Notes: generated from the sequence alone by a model not told the origin. DNA of 64,000 bases from Bacteroidota bacterium (GCA_023429135.1 JAEYWD010000094.1:124001-188000), one strand, 5' to 3'; positions 34,497 through 44,528 are shown, numbered from the stretch's first letter. Numbers and translations are program-made.

Positions 34497-37400
34497 ATGA
34501 AAAAGATTTTTACACTGCTTGTATCTATATTAGTTATCTCTTCTTTTTTTAAAGTCAACGCACAATATTCGTGGTCTCAGATAAATAACTTTGGCGGAAG
34601 CGCTCGTTACGATGCTGTAAGTTTTGTTGTTGGCGATTCGGCCTATGTCGGCCTCGGACGAAATAGTACCACGTATTTTGCCGATTTCTGGAAGTATAAT
34701 TCATCAACTGATACCTGGACAAAGGTAGCCGACTTTCCCGGAGGAGCCCGTTCCAATGCTGTGGCATTCACGTTAAATAACAAAGGTTATGTTGCTACCG
34801 GTATAAATGGTTCAACTAAATATAAGGACTTGTGGGAATACAACCCTCAAACCAATCAATGGACAAAAAAAGCCGATTTTGGTGGCACTGCCCGGTCGGC
34901 TGCCGTATCATTTACAATCGGAAACAAAGCCTACGTGGGTACCGGTACAGATGGGGCCGAGAAAAAAGACTTCTGGGAATATGACCCTTCCACCAATACT
35001 TGGACTGGAATAGCCAGTCTATCCGGCGATGAACGGCAATCTGCCTCCGCCTTTGCTATCGACGGGAAGGGTTATGTTTGTGCAGGGATAACCTATGCGT
35101 CGGGATCGATGATGACCAACGATGTCTACGAATACAATCCTGTTTCGAATACCTGGGCTGAAAAATCTTTTGCCGAATCGCATCTGGCACGAACCGGTGC
35201 AGCTACATTTGTAATGAATAACAAAGCATATTTATGCGGCGGTTCCGGTAAAAAAGATGTATGGGAGTATGTGCCCTCTGCAAATACCTGGACCAAACTG
35301 GCCGATGTAGGACTTTCATCAGAAACCAACCGAAACGAGCCCGTGGCGTTCTCGGTAAAAGGGAAAGGGTTTGTAACCTGTGGCTATTATATGGTCGATT
35401 TCAGTAATATATTTTATAAAAACGATGTTTGGGTTTTTGCGCCCCCACAACCGCCCAAAGCACCTTCAAACCTGGTAGCTACCGGGATAGCCTCTAATCA
35501 GGTAGAACTCAGATGGACCAATAATTCAACGGATGTTACGCAACTTGTGATCGAAAAATCGATTGGAGACAACCAACATTACGAAATATTAAGCTCTTCA
35601 CTGCCGGTAAGCGCTAATAATATTACATCGTATGGCTACAACGATTCAACTACTTATTATTTCAGGATGAAAGCGGTCAATAGTGCAGGGTCGTCGGATT
35701 ACTCCAACGAAGATTCGGCTGTCACCAGGTTCGAAAAACCAGTACTTTCTGCAATTCCTTACTCTACACGTTCCATTACATTACTTTGGAGCCATAACAC
35801 CATAAGAAAATTAAAATATTATATTGAAAGGTCCGATAACGACAATACCAGTTTTTCTCTTAAGGACAGTGTGGAGAATAGTGTTGAATGGTCGGATACC
35901 ACTCTTACAGATGGAAAGAAGTACTATTACAGGTTGTATGTTAAAATGGGTAATAAAAAATTATACTCTAACTATAACTATGCCATTACGGGAAAACAAG
36001 GTTCATGGAAAAATATGGGGAACTTCCCGAGTTATTATAGCGAATGTTTTTCATTTATGGTGGGGCGAAAATTTTACACAGGCACAAAGCCTGATTACAA
36101 TTCGACCACAATTGAACTTTACGAATACGATACCGATAAAAACCTCTGGACTAAAAAGGGAAATTTTCCAGGCGAGTACAGGGATTATCCCAGAGCCTTT
36201 ATGATCAATAATAAAGGCTATGTGGGTGTAGGGTATAGAATAGTAAATAATGAATTCAAATATTTTAGTGACATTTGGGAATACGATCCCTCTACTGATA
36301 CCTGGAAACAAATGGCTGATTTCCCGGGTATCGGTCGGCAGTTGGCAGCTACCGTAACTATTAATAACCTTGGATATCTGGGATTTGGTTATAACCAGGC
36401 TTCCCTTAAGGACCTTTGGCAATATAATCCGACCAACAACAGTTGGAGCCAAATGGTCGATTGTCCTGTGACATTAAACAACCCAACTGCTTTTTCACTT
36501 GGTAACATGGGATATTTTGGTTACGGTTGGAGTACTCCATTGCTTTATTCCTTCAATCCCGAACTGAATCAATGGACTAAGAAAAATGATTTTACCGATC
36601 TGGCATTGGACAGAAGTAACTCCGGCTCTCAGTTTGCTTTTAATATCGGAGAAAAAGCATATCTGATGGCATCAAAAATTAATTCCTTCTGGGAATATAA
36701 TCAGCAAAACGATACCTGGATCCGTAAAAATGGTTACGACAATATAAGAGGACCAATGAGCAACAAACATATTGCCAGCTCCGATGGTACAATAGCTCTC
36801 TTTCATCCTGAGAGTGAAAATACTCCGGGATCTACAAACTCGGGTGGGTCAACTTATAACTTTTACCTTTACGACCCTGGTGGATTTAGCGCACCAACAA
36901 ACCTGAGAATTGGTGAGTCTTCAAAAAAAATGGTTCAGCTTAAATGGTTTCACGACGACCCTGCTGCAAAATTCATCATTGAACGGTCAGAGAACTACTA
37001 TTCCTGGAAAATTATTGATTCAACTGCGTTAGATATTAAAAGTTACACCGACACCACCATAAAAGAAAATACTTTTTATAAATATCGGGTTGCTGCAAAA
37101 ATTCTGAATAAAGTTTCCCCATATACCAACGAAGTTATATTCCGGTCAGGACCTCCGGCTATTGTAAATGTAAACAGGGTAATTTCGAGGTTTAAGGATA
37201 ATAGTTTAACAATTCAGTTTTCTCCTGACAAAAACAATTGTGCTGATGGATATTACCTTGAAAGAAGTGATGAACTCAATCCTGAAGTATTTATCCCAAT
37301 CGATACTTTCTCGTATACAAAAACTTCATTCACCGATAAAAACCTGGAAATTGGTACAATGTACAATTACCGCATTAAAGCTTATAATAAATTTGGTAAT

Positions 37401-38879
37401 ACCATTTCCAAAATTGTCAGGGGCAGACCCGGAGATGTTTGTATTTTTAACGGGGACATAACCACGGATAATGCTTTTATTATTGATGAAAATGGTTATG
37501 ATGTCGATTATAACCATTGCACCTCTTCCAAACTCACCATTTATCCTCAAACCAACAGTAAAAAGATAGGTGTTGCCTTTAACGAATTGAACATTTACTC
37601 GAAAGATACAATCTATATCTATAATGGGCCCACTGTAACCAGTCCTTTATTAGGCAAATATACCGGCAAAACTGTACCAGAGAAACTTTTCTGCGGCAAC
37701 AACCCGGATGGCTGCATTACTATTTATTCAAAATCCAACTGTTCCTGGACCGGGAGCGATTATACCGGATTCAAGGCTTATGCATCAAGTTATGATTATT
37801 TTCCGCCAAGCAATTTAAAAGCTGTCTCCACAACTAAAAATATTAGCTTAACCTGGAGCGACAATTCAACTAATGAAGACTATTTTATTATAGAGCGTTC
37901 GGCCGGAGATATGAGTCATTTTGTAAAAATCGACAGCGTTCCGGCAAATACAGCAACTTATACCGATTTAAATACAACATCAACCCTGAATTATTTTTAC
38001 CGTGTACGTATGAAATCGGGGAATGAATTCTCACTGTACAGCAATATTCAGGAAACAATGCTCTTGCCTGAAACGCCCGGGGAAATTGATATTAAATTAA
38101 ATAACGACGGAAGAATAAGACTAAAATGGACTGATAATGCCAACAACGAATCAAGTTATTTGGTTTACGGGTCTTATAACGATAGCTTACATTACTCAAT
38201 TTTGGATACGGTAGACGCAAATATAGATTCCTTCCTATTTAAGCCTAAAATCGAATATCTATGCTATTATAAAGTGAGGGCATCTAATAAAACAGGAGGT
38301 TTATCAGCCTGGTCCAAAAGTAAAACTTATATTATACTAAAAACACCTGTCTTGGACTATCTCTATGCGAGAGATAATAATGCAATTCATTTTAGCTGGT
38401 CCAATAATTCTTATAGCGAAGATGCTTATATTGTGGAAAGATCCTTGAATGACACTTTGCATTTTGTTAAGCTCGCAGAACTTCCCAAAGATTCATGGGA
38501 TTATACAGATTTAAACCCGCCAGGTATTCCAAATTATTATTACAGGGTCAAAGCCGTGCGATCAAATGGAGAATCTTTATACTCAGACATTAAAGCCGGA
38601 ATTTTAACATCCTCCTTTGAGAGCCTCACATCCGATTTTGAAATAAGTTTATATCCGAATCCAACTTCTGATGTCATTTATTTAAAAAATGGACGGAAAT
38701 CCGATATAAGTCAGTTCAGAATTTTCAATTCTCATGGAACTATGGTCATGGAATCGGGAAAACGGAGTTTCAATGATTCTGAAACTGAAATCAACGTATC
38801 GGAATTTACCCCAGGAATCTATACTCTACAGGTATTTTTGAACGGTCAAACCAAAAACTTACGTTTTATAGTTCAATAA
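34497..38879 (+). CDS. Type IX-secreted kelch / fibronectin III / CUB-like surface protein
   Basis: 1460 residues. Signal peptide, then a kelch propeller (about 20-315; recurring ARSNAVAFTLNNKGYVATG and KDFWEYDPSTNTWT patterns), FN3-like repeats, a second kelch block (about 500-790), more FN3-like repeats, a CUB-like domain (YNHCTSSKLTIYPQ, IYIYNGPTVTSPLLGKYTG, FCGNN), then further FN3 repeats (repeated NSTNEDYFIIERSAGD-type blocks). The end is a Por secretion tail (ISLYPNPTSDVIYLKN, LQVF...LRFIVQ), so it is exported by the type IX system and attached to the surface or released. Probably an adhesin or binding scaffold. A strong terminator follows. Confidence 0.9.
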   Translation: MKKIFTLLVSILVISSFFKVNAQYSWSQINNFGGSARYDAVSFVVGDSAYVGLGRNSTTYFADFWKYNSSTDTWTKVADFPGGARSNAVAFTLNNKGYVATGINGSTKYKDLWEYNPQTNQWTKKADFGGTARSAAVSFTIGNKAYVGTGTDGAEKKDFWEYDPSTNTWTGIASLSGDERQSASAFAIDGKGYVCAGITYASGSMMTNDVYEYNPVSNTWAEKSFAESHLARTGAATFVMNNKAYLCGGSGKKDVWEYVPSANTWTKLADVGLSSETNRNEPVAFSVKGKGFVTCGYYMVDFSNIFYKNDVWVFAPPQPPKAPSNLVATGIASNQVELRWTNNSTDVTQLVIEKSIGDNQHYEILSSSLPVSANNITSYGYNDSTTYYFRMKAVNSAGSSDYSNEDSAVTRFEKPVLSAIPYSTRSITLLWSHNTIRKLKYYIERSDNDNTSFSLKDSVENSVEWSDTTLTDGKKYYYRLYVKMGNKKLYSNYNYAITGKQGSWKNMGNFPSYYSECFSFMVGRKFYTGTKPDYNSTTIELYEYDTDKNLWTKKGNFPGEYRDYPRAFMINNKGYVGVGYRIVNNEFKYFSDIWEYDPSTDTWKQMADFPGIGRQLAATVTINNLGYLGFGYNQASLKDLWQYNPTNNSWSQMVDCPVTLNNPTAFSLGNMGYFGYGWSTPLLYSFNPELNQWTKKNDFTDLALDRSNSGSQFAFNIGEKAYLMASKINSFWEYNQQNDTWIRKNGYDNIRGPMSNKHIASSDGTIALFHPESENTPGSTNSGGSTYNFYLYDPGGFSAPTNLRIGESSKKMVQLKWFHDDPAAKFIIERSENYYSWKIIDSTALDIKSYTDTTIKENTFYKYRVAAKILNKVSPYTNEVIFRSGPPAIVNVNRVISRFKDNSLTIQFSPDKNNCADGYYLERSDELNPEVFIPIDTFSYTKTSFTDKNLEIGTMYNYRIKAYNKFGNTISKIVRGRPGDVCIFNGDITTDNAFIIDENGYDVDYNHCTSSKLTIYPQTNSKKIGVAFNELNIYSKDTIYIYNGPTVTSPLLGKYTGKTVPEKLFCGNNPDGCITIYSKSNCSWTGSDYTGFKAYASSYDYFPPSNLKAVSTTKNISLTWSDNSTNEDYFIIERSAGDMSHFVKIDSVPANTATYTDLNTTSTLNYFYRVRMKSGNEFSLYSNIQETMLLPETPGEIDIKLNNDGRIRLKWTDNANNESSYLVYGSYNDSLHYSILDTVDANIDSFLFKPKIEYLCYYKVRASNKTGGLSAWSKSKTYIILKTPVLDYLYARDNNAIHFSWSNNSYSEDAYIVERSLNDTLHFVKLAELPKDSWDYTDLNPPGIPNYYYRVKAVRSNGESLYSDIKAGILTSSFESLTSDFEISLYPNPTSDVIYLKNGRKSDISQFRIFNSHGTMVMESGKRSFNDSETEINVSEFTPGIYTLQVFLNGQTKNLRFIVQ

Positions 38880-38904
38880 ATTGGTTTAAGGATATTTACT
38901 TCCA

Positions 38905-38938
38905 AGCCCGGCGACTTTTATGAAGCGCCGGGCTTTTT
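38905..38938. terminator. Terminator between the secreted protein and the second PAS-LuxR gene
   Basis: AGCCCGGCG (38905-38913) and CGCCGGGCT (38926-38934) form a 9-bp stem followed by T5 on the plus strand. It ends the big plus-strand gene and may also serve the convergent regulator. Confidence 0.9.
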
Positions 38939-38959
38939 GTCTGAAGTATAATTTTATTT

Positions 38960-39739
38960 TCACAACACCCCCATTTCCAGAGCAACTTTTACCAGCTCGG
39001 CCGAATTTTTTACTTTCAGTTTATGAATTATGTTTTTGCGATGCGCAATTACCGTATGTTCCGAAATAAATAAAATTTTAGAGATTTGTGTTGCACTATA
39101 CCCTTGTGCCAGGTAACGGACTATTTCCACTTCTCGCGGCGTTAGTACCGATTGATGAAATTGTTCAGCAAGGTCACCGAGGGTAAATTCCACATTCATA
39201 TCAGTTTTCCATGCATAAGTGATCAGAGTGCTTTTTTTAATGTGGCTAATGTCAGTATAATGAGAAATGGCATAGATCATTTTACCCGCATCGTCGATCT
39301 TATAAAAGGAAGTTTGCTGGTTGACCCGGATGTAATGGCCGCGTTGATGTCGCATCCTGAAATCGATGGAGAACACACCCGAAAACGAATCCAGCAGGAA
39401 CCTATTCGAAGCTAACTGGGACCATGAAATGGCTTTTTTTGTAAAGGCAAAAACAAACTCAGCATCCTCAGGATGAATCACATTATAAACAAACTCCAAA
39501 TCCAGAAATTCACTGGGTTGATATCCCAGAACAGACAAAAGCGTTTTGCTTACAAACACATTTTTAAATTCTATAACATCAGTGATGTAAAAAAACTGAT
39601 TACGCATTACCAAAATCTGATTTAGTTTTTTCACATCAATAGGATCTGCTTTAAAATCATCTAAATCATCGCATTTAGGCAATGAAGAGAAAAGATGTAT
39701 TGCATCCTCCGATTTAGTTGTTTTATCCATTGTTTCCAT
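38960..39739 (-). CDS. PAS-domain LuxR-family transcriptional regulator (paralogue)
   Basis: 259 residues (an ATG two codons in is possible). The PAS part has LLSVLGYQPSEFLDL and VIHPEDAEFVFAF. The LuxR helix-turn-helix is LTPREVEIVRYLAQGYSATQISKILFIS followed by TVIAHRKNIIHKLKVKN. The architecture matches the regulator at 349-1113. It is convergent with the secreted kelch/FN3 protein and may regulate it or the genes on its right; position is the only hint. Confidence 0.82.
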   Translation of the reverse strand: METMDKTTKSEDAIHLFSSLPKCDDLDDFKADPIDVKKLNQILVMRNQFFYITDVIEFKNVFVSKTLLSVLGYQPSEFLDLEFVYNVIHPEDAEFVFAFTKKAISWSQLASNRFLLDSFSGVFSIDFRMRHQRGHYIRVNQQTSFYKIDDAGKMIYAISHYTDISHIKKSTLITYAWKTDMNVEFTLGDLAEQFHQSVLTPREVEIVRYLAQGYSATQISKILFISEHTVIAHRKNIIHKLKVKNSAELVKVALEMGVL

Positions 39740-39925
39740 AACAGGAAAGTTTAGGTAAAGGTTAGTAAGATTATGACCTGCTGAAATAAATATTTATAAA
39801 TGAAACTATGGTTTGAAACCTGGTTTAAGGCTCCACAACATCTGGTTATCAGTACGAAAGATACGACAATCTTTTTAATAAAAGCACCTCTATTTTGACG
39901 AACTAATCAATAAAAAGATTAAAAA

Positions 39926-39943
39926 ATCCCCCAATTGGGGGAT
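39926..39943. repeat. Perfect palindrome ATCCCCCAATTGGGGGAT, copy 1
   Basis: An 18-bp perfect palindrome with no loop, followed by TGAATT. A closely similar one occurs at 41991-42008, also followed by TGAATT. This is the only feature seen in the 334-base gap between the regulator and the next gene. It may be a protein-binding site or a small repeat element. Confidence 0.7.
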
Positions 39944-40073
39944 TGAATTTACGCCTTGGATAGAGTTACCTTTAATTGCAAAACCAGGAAAGCTTCAAAT
40001 CATTTAGGTTAATACGAATAGCGCAAACCAGGATTAATATTTTATCAAATTATTTCACTCAACTTATATTTAT

Positions 40074-40991
40074 ATGAGACTTAATATTTGTACGATTATT
40101 ACAATCCTGATTGTATCGATTCAAGGCCTTTTTGCTCAGAAATACACAATCAAAGGAAATATCAAGGATAGTGTAGCTGGCATCCCACTATTAATTGAGG
40201 GTACAAACTTATCCACAAAAACTGATTCGGTGGGTAATTTTGAAATAGAAGTGGTTAAAAGCGATAGCACAAAGGATTTAGTAAACCCTAAAAGATTTAA
40301 TTTGCTGGTTGGTTGCCCCCAACCTCAACAAGGTGCCAAAGCAGTTCGTATCAGAGATTATGCATCAAAATCGGAGCAAGTACTGGTTAATTACGAAATA
40401 GACAGATTCCCCTGGCCTCCACCTCCTTATTCTGCAGATGAGGTCATAAACGATTCTGTTTTCAAAAAGGTAAACAGACTTTCAGGAGTTGATAAGATAC
40501 TTCGAAAAGCTTTAGATAGTTGTGGATATCTAAAGAAAAGATATTATTATGTACCTGATGGTTTTGCCCTGGTTACCAAAATAGAACAAATATATGGAGA
40601 TGGAACTCCATACAGTGCTCCCAACCGTTTTAATCTCGATAGGGAGCCCAATTTCAAATTCAACCTTTTTAATTATATCAAATCACTTTTTATTACTCAA
40701 AAGGGACATTACCGACTTATAGTTTTTATCATTACCGATGTGCCTTTATATCAATCGGAAGTCTACATTCAAAAAGAAGATGCTGTAAAATGGCTGAAAA
40801 GTGGCAATGAACTTTTACCATCTGATATAGGCAAGTTAAAATATACAGAAGATTATAAATGCTATGCCCTCATTTACGAGTTTATAAAACCTGATTATGA
40901 GGCAACTCTGAATTTTGTTAACGAATCGGATTCATCGCTCCAGGGCCGGGATCATCTTATGAAATCTAACCTTTTTACTTATCTCAAATAG
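40074..40991 (+). CDS. Exported protein with carboxypeptidase-regulatory-like start
   Basis: 305 residues with a signal peptide (CTIITILIVSIQGLFAQ). Residues about 22-60 (KYTIKGNIKDSVAGIPLLIEGTNLSTKTDSVGNFEIEV) look like a CarboxypepD_reg-like beta-sandwich. A Pro-rich junction (FPWPPPPYS) and an unassigned domain with GYLKKRYYYVPDGFALVTKIEQIYGDG follow. It is not a TonB receptor. It heads a run of four plus-strand envelope-type genes, of which the next starts 8 bases later. Function unknown. Confidence 0.65.
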   Translation: MRLNICTIITILIVSIQGLFAQKYTIKGNIKDSVAGIPLLIEGTNLSTKTDSVGNFEIEVVKSDSTKDLVNPKRFNLLVGCPQPQQGAKAVRIRDYASKSEQVLVNYEIDRFPWPPPPYSADEVINDSVFKKVNRLSGVDKILRKALDSCGYLKKRYYYVPDGFALVTKIEQIYGDGTPYSAPNRFNLDREPNFKFNLFNYIKSLFITQKGHYRLIVFIITDVPLYQSEVYIQKEDAVKWLKSGNELLPSDIGKLKYTEDYKCYALIYEFIKPDYEATLNFVNESDSSLQGRDHLMKSNLFTYLK

Positions 40992-40999
40992 TACAGCTA

Positions 41000-41428
41000 A
41001 TGGGAACAATTCGCAAATTTGAAGCACAAAAAAGAATCTCCACATTGTGGTTCATTGGCCTTGGATTTTTCTTTTTGGTTATTGCTGTACAAATACTACT
41101 CTCGAGATATGGCAATTACAATAAAGATGTGGTAGAATGGAGTGCTCAAAATTCGGTACCTGGTTTAATGATTATTTTAGGGTCGTGTGTAGCCAGTATA
41201 AATCAGCGGAAAAGTACCAAAACAGTAGATTTATTTTATTTCAGATTAACATTCTATATATCTCTCTTTTATTTAATAGTCCTTTGTTTTGTGCTATTAT
41301 TTTACCCTGTCGGCGTACAATACAACAAAAGTCTGGTAACCTATTTTAAGTCGTCACAATTATTTTTAACAGTAATTCAGGGTTTAACCTTATATGCACT
41401 GGGAATGTTCTTCAACAAAGAAAATTAA
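41000..41428 (+). CDS. Small multi-pass membrane protein, unknown
   Basis: 142 residues with four hydrophobic segments (about 16-35, 52-67, 80-105, 118-138). There are no recognised motifs. It begins 8 bases after the exported protein at 40074-40991 and is probably co-transcribed with it. Role unknown. Confidence 0.6.
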   Translation: MGTIRKFEAQKRISTLWFIGLGFFFLVIAVQILLSRYGNYNKDVVEWSAQNSVPGLMIILGSCVASINQRKSTKTVDLFYFRLTFYISLFYLIVLCFVLLFYPVGVQYNKSLVTYFKSSQLFLTVIQGLTLYALGMFFNKEN

Positions 41429-41639
41429 CTCATCTAATGTGAGCTCAATCTATGATCTTAATAACACTATGAAAAATAAGCTAATAAGGTTAAGGAACAT
41501 TTGAAATCTTTTGTACTAAGGTTTAAATACAATTTTAGAATAAGGTTTTCTTAAAAAACCATATTTCATTTCCTCTACCTACTATATAACTAAAAGGAGC
41601 CTTGTTTTTGATTTAACAAACAATTTTTTGATCAAAGCA

Positions 41640-41860
41640 TGGCGAAGCCTAAAAAACTAATTCCTTGCTGGCGGCGGACCGTTCAAGGGAAGTCGACGAA
41701 GGAGACGGACCGCGTTTATTCCCTTCGGTCATGAGAACGCTAGCGCTAAGTTCCGCCGTCAAAGACTTTTTTGGTTACTTTTTTGGTCACAAAAAAGTGA
41801 CAAGTGGCTGTTTGAAAACCTTACTTAAGTTATCTGCTGTGATGGTTGGTTTATAAACAC
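41640..41860. other. GC-rich patch with a hairpin in a long non-coding gap
   Basis: Within the 816-base gap 41429-42244, bases about 41665-41765 are far richer in G and C than the surroundings. They are followed by ACTTTTTTG (41777-41785) and CAAAAAAGT (41790-41798), a 9-bp stem with a GTCA loop. A 63-residue frame here (MLAADRSREVDEG..., with FFGYFFGHKKVT) resembles a type of short hypothetical often seen in many bacteria that likely reflects a repeated non-coding element. I do not call it a gene. Confidence 0.5.
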
Positions 41861-41990
41861 GGTTAATTTTGTAGAATAGCATACACCCAACAATTTAACC
41901 TTATTATCAGTGGCTTAGCATTTTTATTTACATCACGTTATTTAAGAATTCGGAAATTGATATAAAGAGCCACCCATTAATACCAATAAA

Positions 41991-42008
41991 ATACCCCAAT
42001 TGGGGTAT
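41991..42008. repeat. Perfect palindrome ATACCCCAATTGGGGTAT, copy 2
   Basis: An 18-bp perfect palindrome (20 bp with its flanking A and T), followed by TGAATT as in copy 1 at 39926-39943. The two copies bracket the two genes at 40074-41428 and the GC-rich patch. Confidence 0.7.
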
Positions 42009-42244
42009 TGAATTCAAAACGGCACTTGAATAAATTGGCATATAATAATGCGATAATTATTTATAACTTATATTTGATAAATAATTAGCCACCAGAACAA
42101 ACTAACAAAACAATCGCTTATGAAGACCGAATGAGACTTAATTCATAAATGATGCATAAACAATGCAACAATTAAAGAATCCCTGATTTATAATGCCATC
42201 ATTAAACTTACTAAATTGAATATATAACAACTAAAACTATTAGA

Positions 42245-43321
42245 ATGACTGGAAATGTAGCCCTCGACATTGCTATCGGGTTAGTGTTCATTTATACCCT
42301 GTATAGTTTATTAACCACCACCATTGTTGAATTTATTGCCTCCAACCTTCAACTAAGATCAAGCAACCTTAAGCATGCTATCCGCCGAATGCTGGACGAT
42401 GATGACAGTAAAGTCTTTTCAGAGAAATTTATAAAAGCTCCGGGTATTAAATATTTATCAAGCAAAAATTTCCACCTGTTCAGGTGGATAAATAGTTTTC
42501 CATCCTATATGGAAGCAAGTTCTTTTTCGTCTACGCTCATTTATACTTTGAAAGAAGAAGTTCAGAACGATAAGCCTTTAGCAGAGCGCATAAAAGAAGC
42601 GTTACAAAACAAAAAAAATACCGAAACCGGAAAGCATTTAATTTTCCTGTTGGAACAGGCCCACAACGACATGGAGGTGTTTACCCAATCAGTTGAAAAC
42701 TGGTTTAATGTAACCATGGAGCGCGCCTCCGGATGGTACAAAAAGAACATCACTTATATCACCTTTACCTGTGCTTTTATCATGGCAATGATATTTAATA
42801 TCGACACATTCCAAATGATAAAAGAACTTTCAAAAAACCCCGAAGTAAGACAACAATATGTTCAAAGTGCCGGAGAAATAATAAAATCGCCCGTTTTTAC
42901 AAACCCCACAACATATTTTGATACCACTTTACGAACCCGTTTAAAAAACGATTCTGGTTTAAAGAATAAAGTTCCCCCGGCAAAGTTTGAAAATTTTGTA
43001 AACGATTCGGTAAGTAAAACCCTATTTAAAAGCCAGCAGGAATTAGTTGTCCAAATGGACACCTTATTCTCCTTATCGCAAAAGGCCCAAAACATTATGA
43101 GTTTTAAGCGGGAAAAATGTCCCGGTTGGTTTTTCGATAGTTGGGGAAATTTTCTGGGATGTTGGGTTACAGCCATTGCCTTAACATTAGGGGCCCCCTT
43201 TTGGTTCGATTTATTAAGTAAGCTAATGAAGCTGCGTAGTTCCATACCCGCACCCACGACGGCCGACGTCACTACCAGGAAGACCACAACGGAAGAAAAA
43301 AACAAAATCCCTGTAGGATAA
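42245..43321 (+). CDS. Conserved membrane protein with WFNVTMERASGWYKK motif
   Basis: 358 residues with three membrane segments (about 6-28, 170-188, 302-323). The central motif WFNVTMERASGWYKK and the end GAPFWFDLLSKLMKLRS look like a widespread but unnamed bacterial membrane family. The part between helices 2 and 3 (about 190-300) is hydrophilic. It is followed by the amidase gene one base later, so the two are one unit. A role in envelope or peptidoglycan work is inferred from that neighbour only. Confidence 0.7.
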   Translation: MTGNVALDIAIGLVFIYTLYSLLTTTIVEFIASNLQLRSSNLKHAIRRMLDDDDSKVFSEKFIKAPGIKYLSSKNFHLFRWINSFPSYMEASSFSSTLIYTLKEEVQNDKPLAERIKEALQNKKNTETGKHLIFLLEQAHNDMEVFTQSVENWFNVTMERASGWYKKNITYITFTCAFIMAMIFNIDTFQMIKELSKNPEVRQQYVQSAGEIIKSPVFTNPTTYFDTTLRTRLKNDSGLKNKVPPAKFENFVNDSVSKTLFKSQQELVVQMDTLFSLSQKAQNIMSFKREKCPGWFFDSWGNFLGCWVTAIALTLGAPFWFDLLSKLMKLRSSIPAPTTADVTTRKTTTEEKNKIPVG

Positions 43322-43322
43322 A

Positions 43323-44501
43323 ATGAAAGCAATTGTAATCAAACTCTTAAATCGTCGCCTGGGTGCCCCTTCGGTAAATGCGCCCAAGCTCTCCCCGCTT
43401 GAAGCAGGGACTTCTGTTGAAATTTCTCAGACTGTAACCGGCGATAAAATAGATGGGAACGATGTATGGTATAAGGCAACAGAGGGATGGTATCTGTGGA
43501 GTGGTGGGGTAAGCATTATAGAGAATAATTATAACGAGAAAAACCAAATAAAACTTACGAATATGTTACTCAAATTAGGCAGTAAAGACGAATTAGTAAA
43601 AACGTTGCAACAGTTTTTGGGAATTCCTGTCACCGGAGAATTCGATATCAGAACCGATCAAGCAGTTCGCCAATACCAGGAAACAAATGGCTTAAAAGTA
43701 GATGGCGAAGTAGGTCCCAATACCTGGAAATCGATGGCCATTGCTACAACCGATAGCTCCGAGAGGATAAAAAACGTATCAGCAGAGCTTGATTTTAATA
43801 TTAATTACCTTCCTGCCGGAGAGTATATGGCGGGTCCAACTAAAAAGGAGTGGCTATTTTTACACCATACTGCCGGTTGGGAAAACCCTTACGATGTAAT
43901 TAATGGTTGGAGGGCCGATACCCGAGGGCCCGTTGCAACGGAATTTGTTATTGGCGGTCAGCGCATCAGAAATAATACAAGTGCATGGGATGGAGAAGTA
44001 GTACAGGCTTTTCCCGATGGCGGCTATGGCTGGCATTTGGGGATCGGAAACAATTTAATGCACCGCAATTCAGTAGGCATTGAAGTATGTTCATTTGGTC
44101 AACTTACAATGGACGGATTTTTTAAGAATATCAACGGCACAAAAACATGGGTACCTTTGCAAAGCGGGAAATATTATACCTATGTTGGCGGAGAGGTTGA
44201 TCCCGCACAAGTTATAAAATTAACTAAGCCTTTTAGAGGATATACATACTATCACAAATATTCCGATAAACAAATTGCTGTTTTAAAAGAACTGATTTTA
44301 TACATTGCAAACAGAGATTCCATAGATGTAAGAAAAGGATTACCGGAACTTATAAAAACAAAAGGTGCCGATGCATTCGATTTTTATAATATTCCCCAGG
44401 TAACAGCAACAAAAGGACTATGGTGCCATACCAACGTTTCTACCGAAAAAGTTGATATGTTTCCGCAAACCGAATTAATAGCAATGTTGTTATCGTTGTA
44501 A
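43323..44501 (+). CDS. Peptidoglycan-binding amidase-like protein
   Basis: 392 residues. An SH3-like region (about 1-65; VWYKATEGWYLWSGG), a peptidoglycan-binding domain (about 85-140; VTGEFDIRTDQAVRQYQETNGLKVDGEVGPNTW) and an N-acetylmuramoyl-L-alanine amidase domain (about 170-345), with LHHTAGW at H181/H182, GWHLG at H238 and VGIEVCSFG. No signal peptide is seen, which is unusual for a cell-wall enzyme and recalls phage-type lysins or proteins released by another route. It is directly after the membrane protein gene. Confidence 0.85.
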   Translation: MKAIVIKLLNRRLGAPSVNAPKLSPLEAGTSVEISQTVTGDKIDGNDVWYKATEGWYLWSGGVSIIENNYNEKNQIKLTNMLLKLGSKDELVKTLQQFLGIPVTGEFDIRTDQAVRQYQETNGLKVDGEVGPNTWKSMAIATTDSSERIKNVSAELDFNINYLPAGEYMAGPTKKEWLFLHHTAGWENPYDVINGWRADTRGPVATEFVIGGQRIRNNTSAWDGEVVQAFPDGGYGWHLGIGNNLMHRNSVGIEVCSFGQLTMDGFFKNINGTKTWVPLQSGKYYTYVGGEVDPAQVIKLTKPFRGYTYYHKYSDKQIAVLKELILYIANRDSIDVRKGLPELIKTKGADAFDFYNIPQVTATKGLWCHTNVSTEKVDMFPQTELIAMLLSL

Positions 44502-44528
44502 TTAACTGGAAAATTTGAATACAGAAGC

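Noticed and set aside
41665..41856. 63-residue frame in the GC-rich patch
   Set aside because: It crosses a hairpin with A/T runs and resembles short hypotheticals that reflect repeated DNA; no evidence of translation.
34345..41880. Shared 13-mer GTAGAATAGCATA at about 34348 and 41869
   Set aside because: Matches of this length are expected by chance in 64 kb of AT-rich DNA, and no consensus promoter surrounds them.
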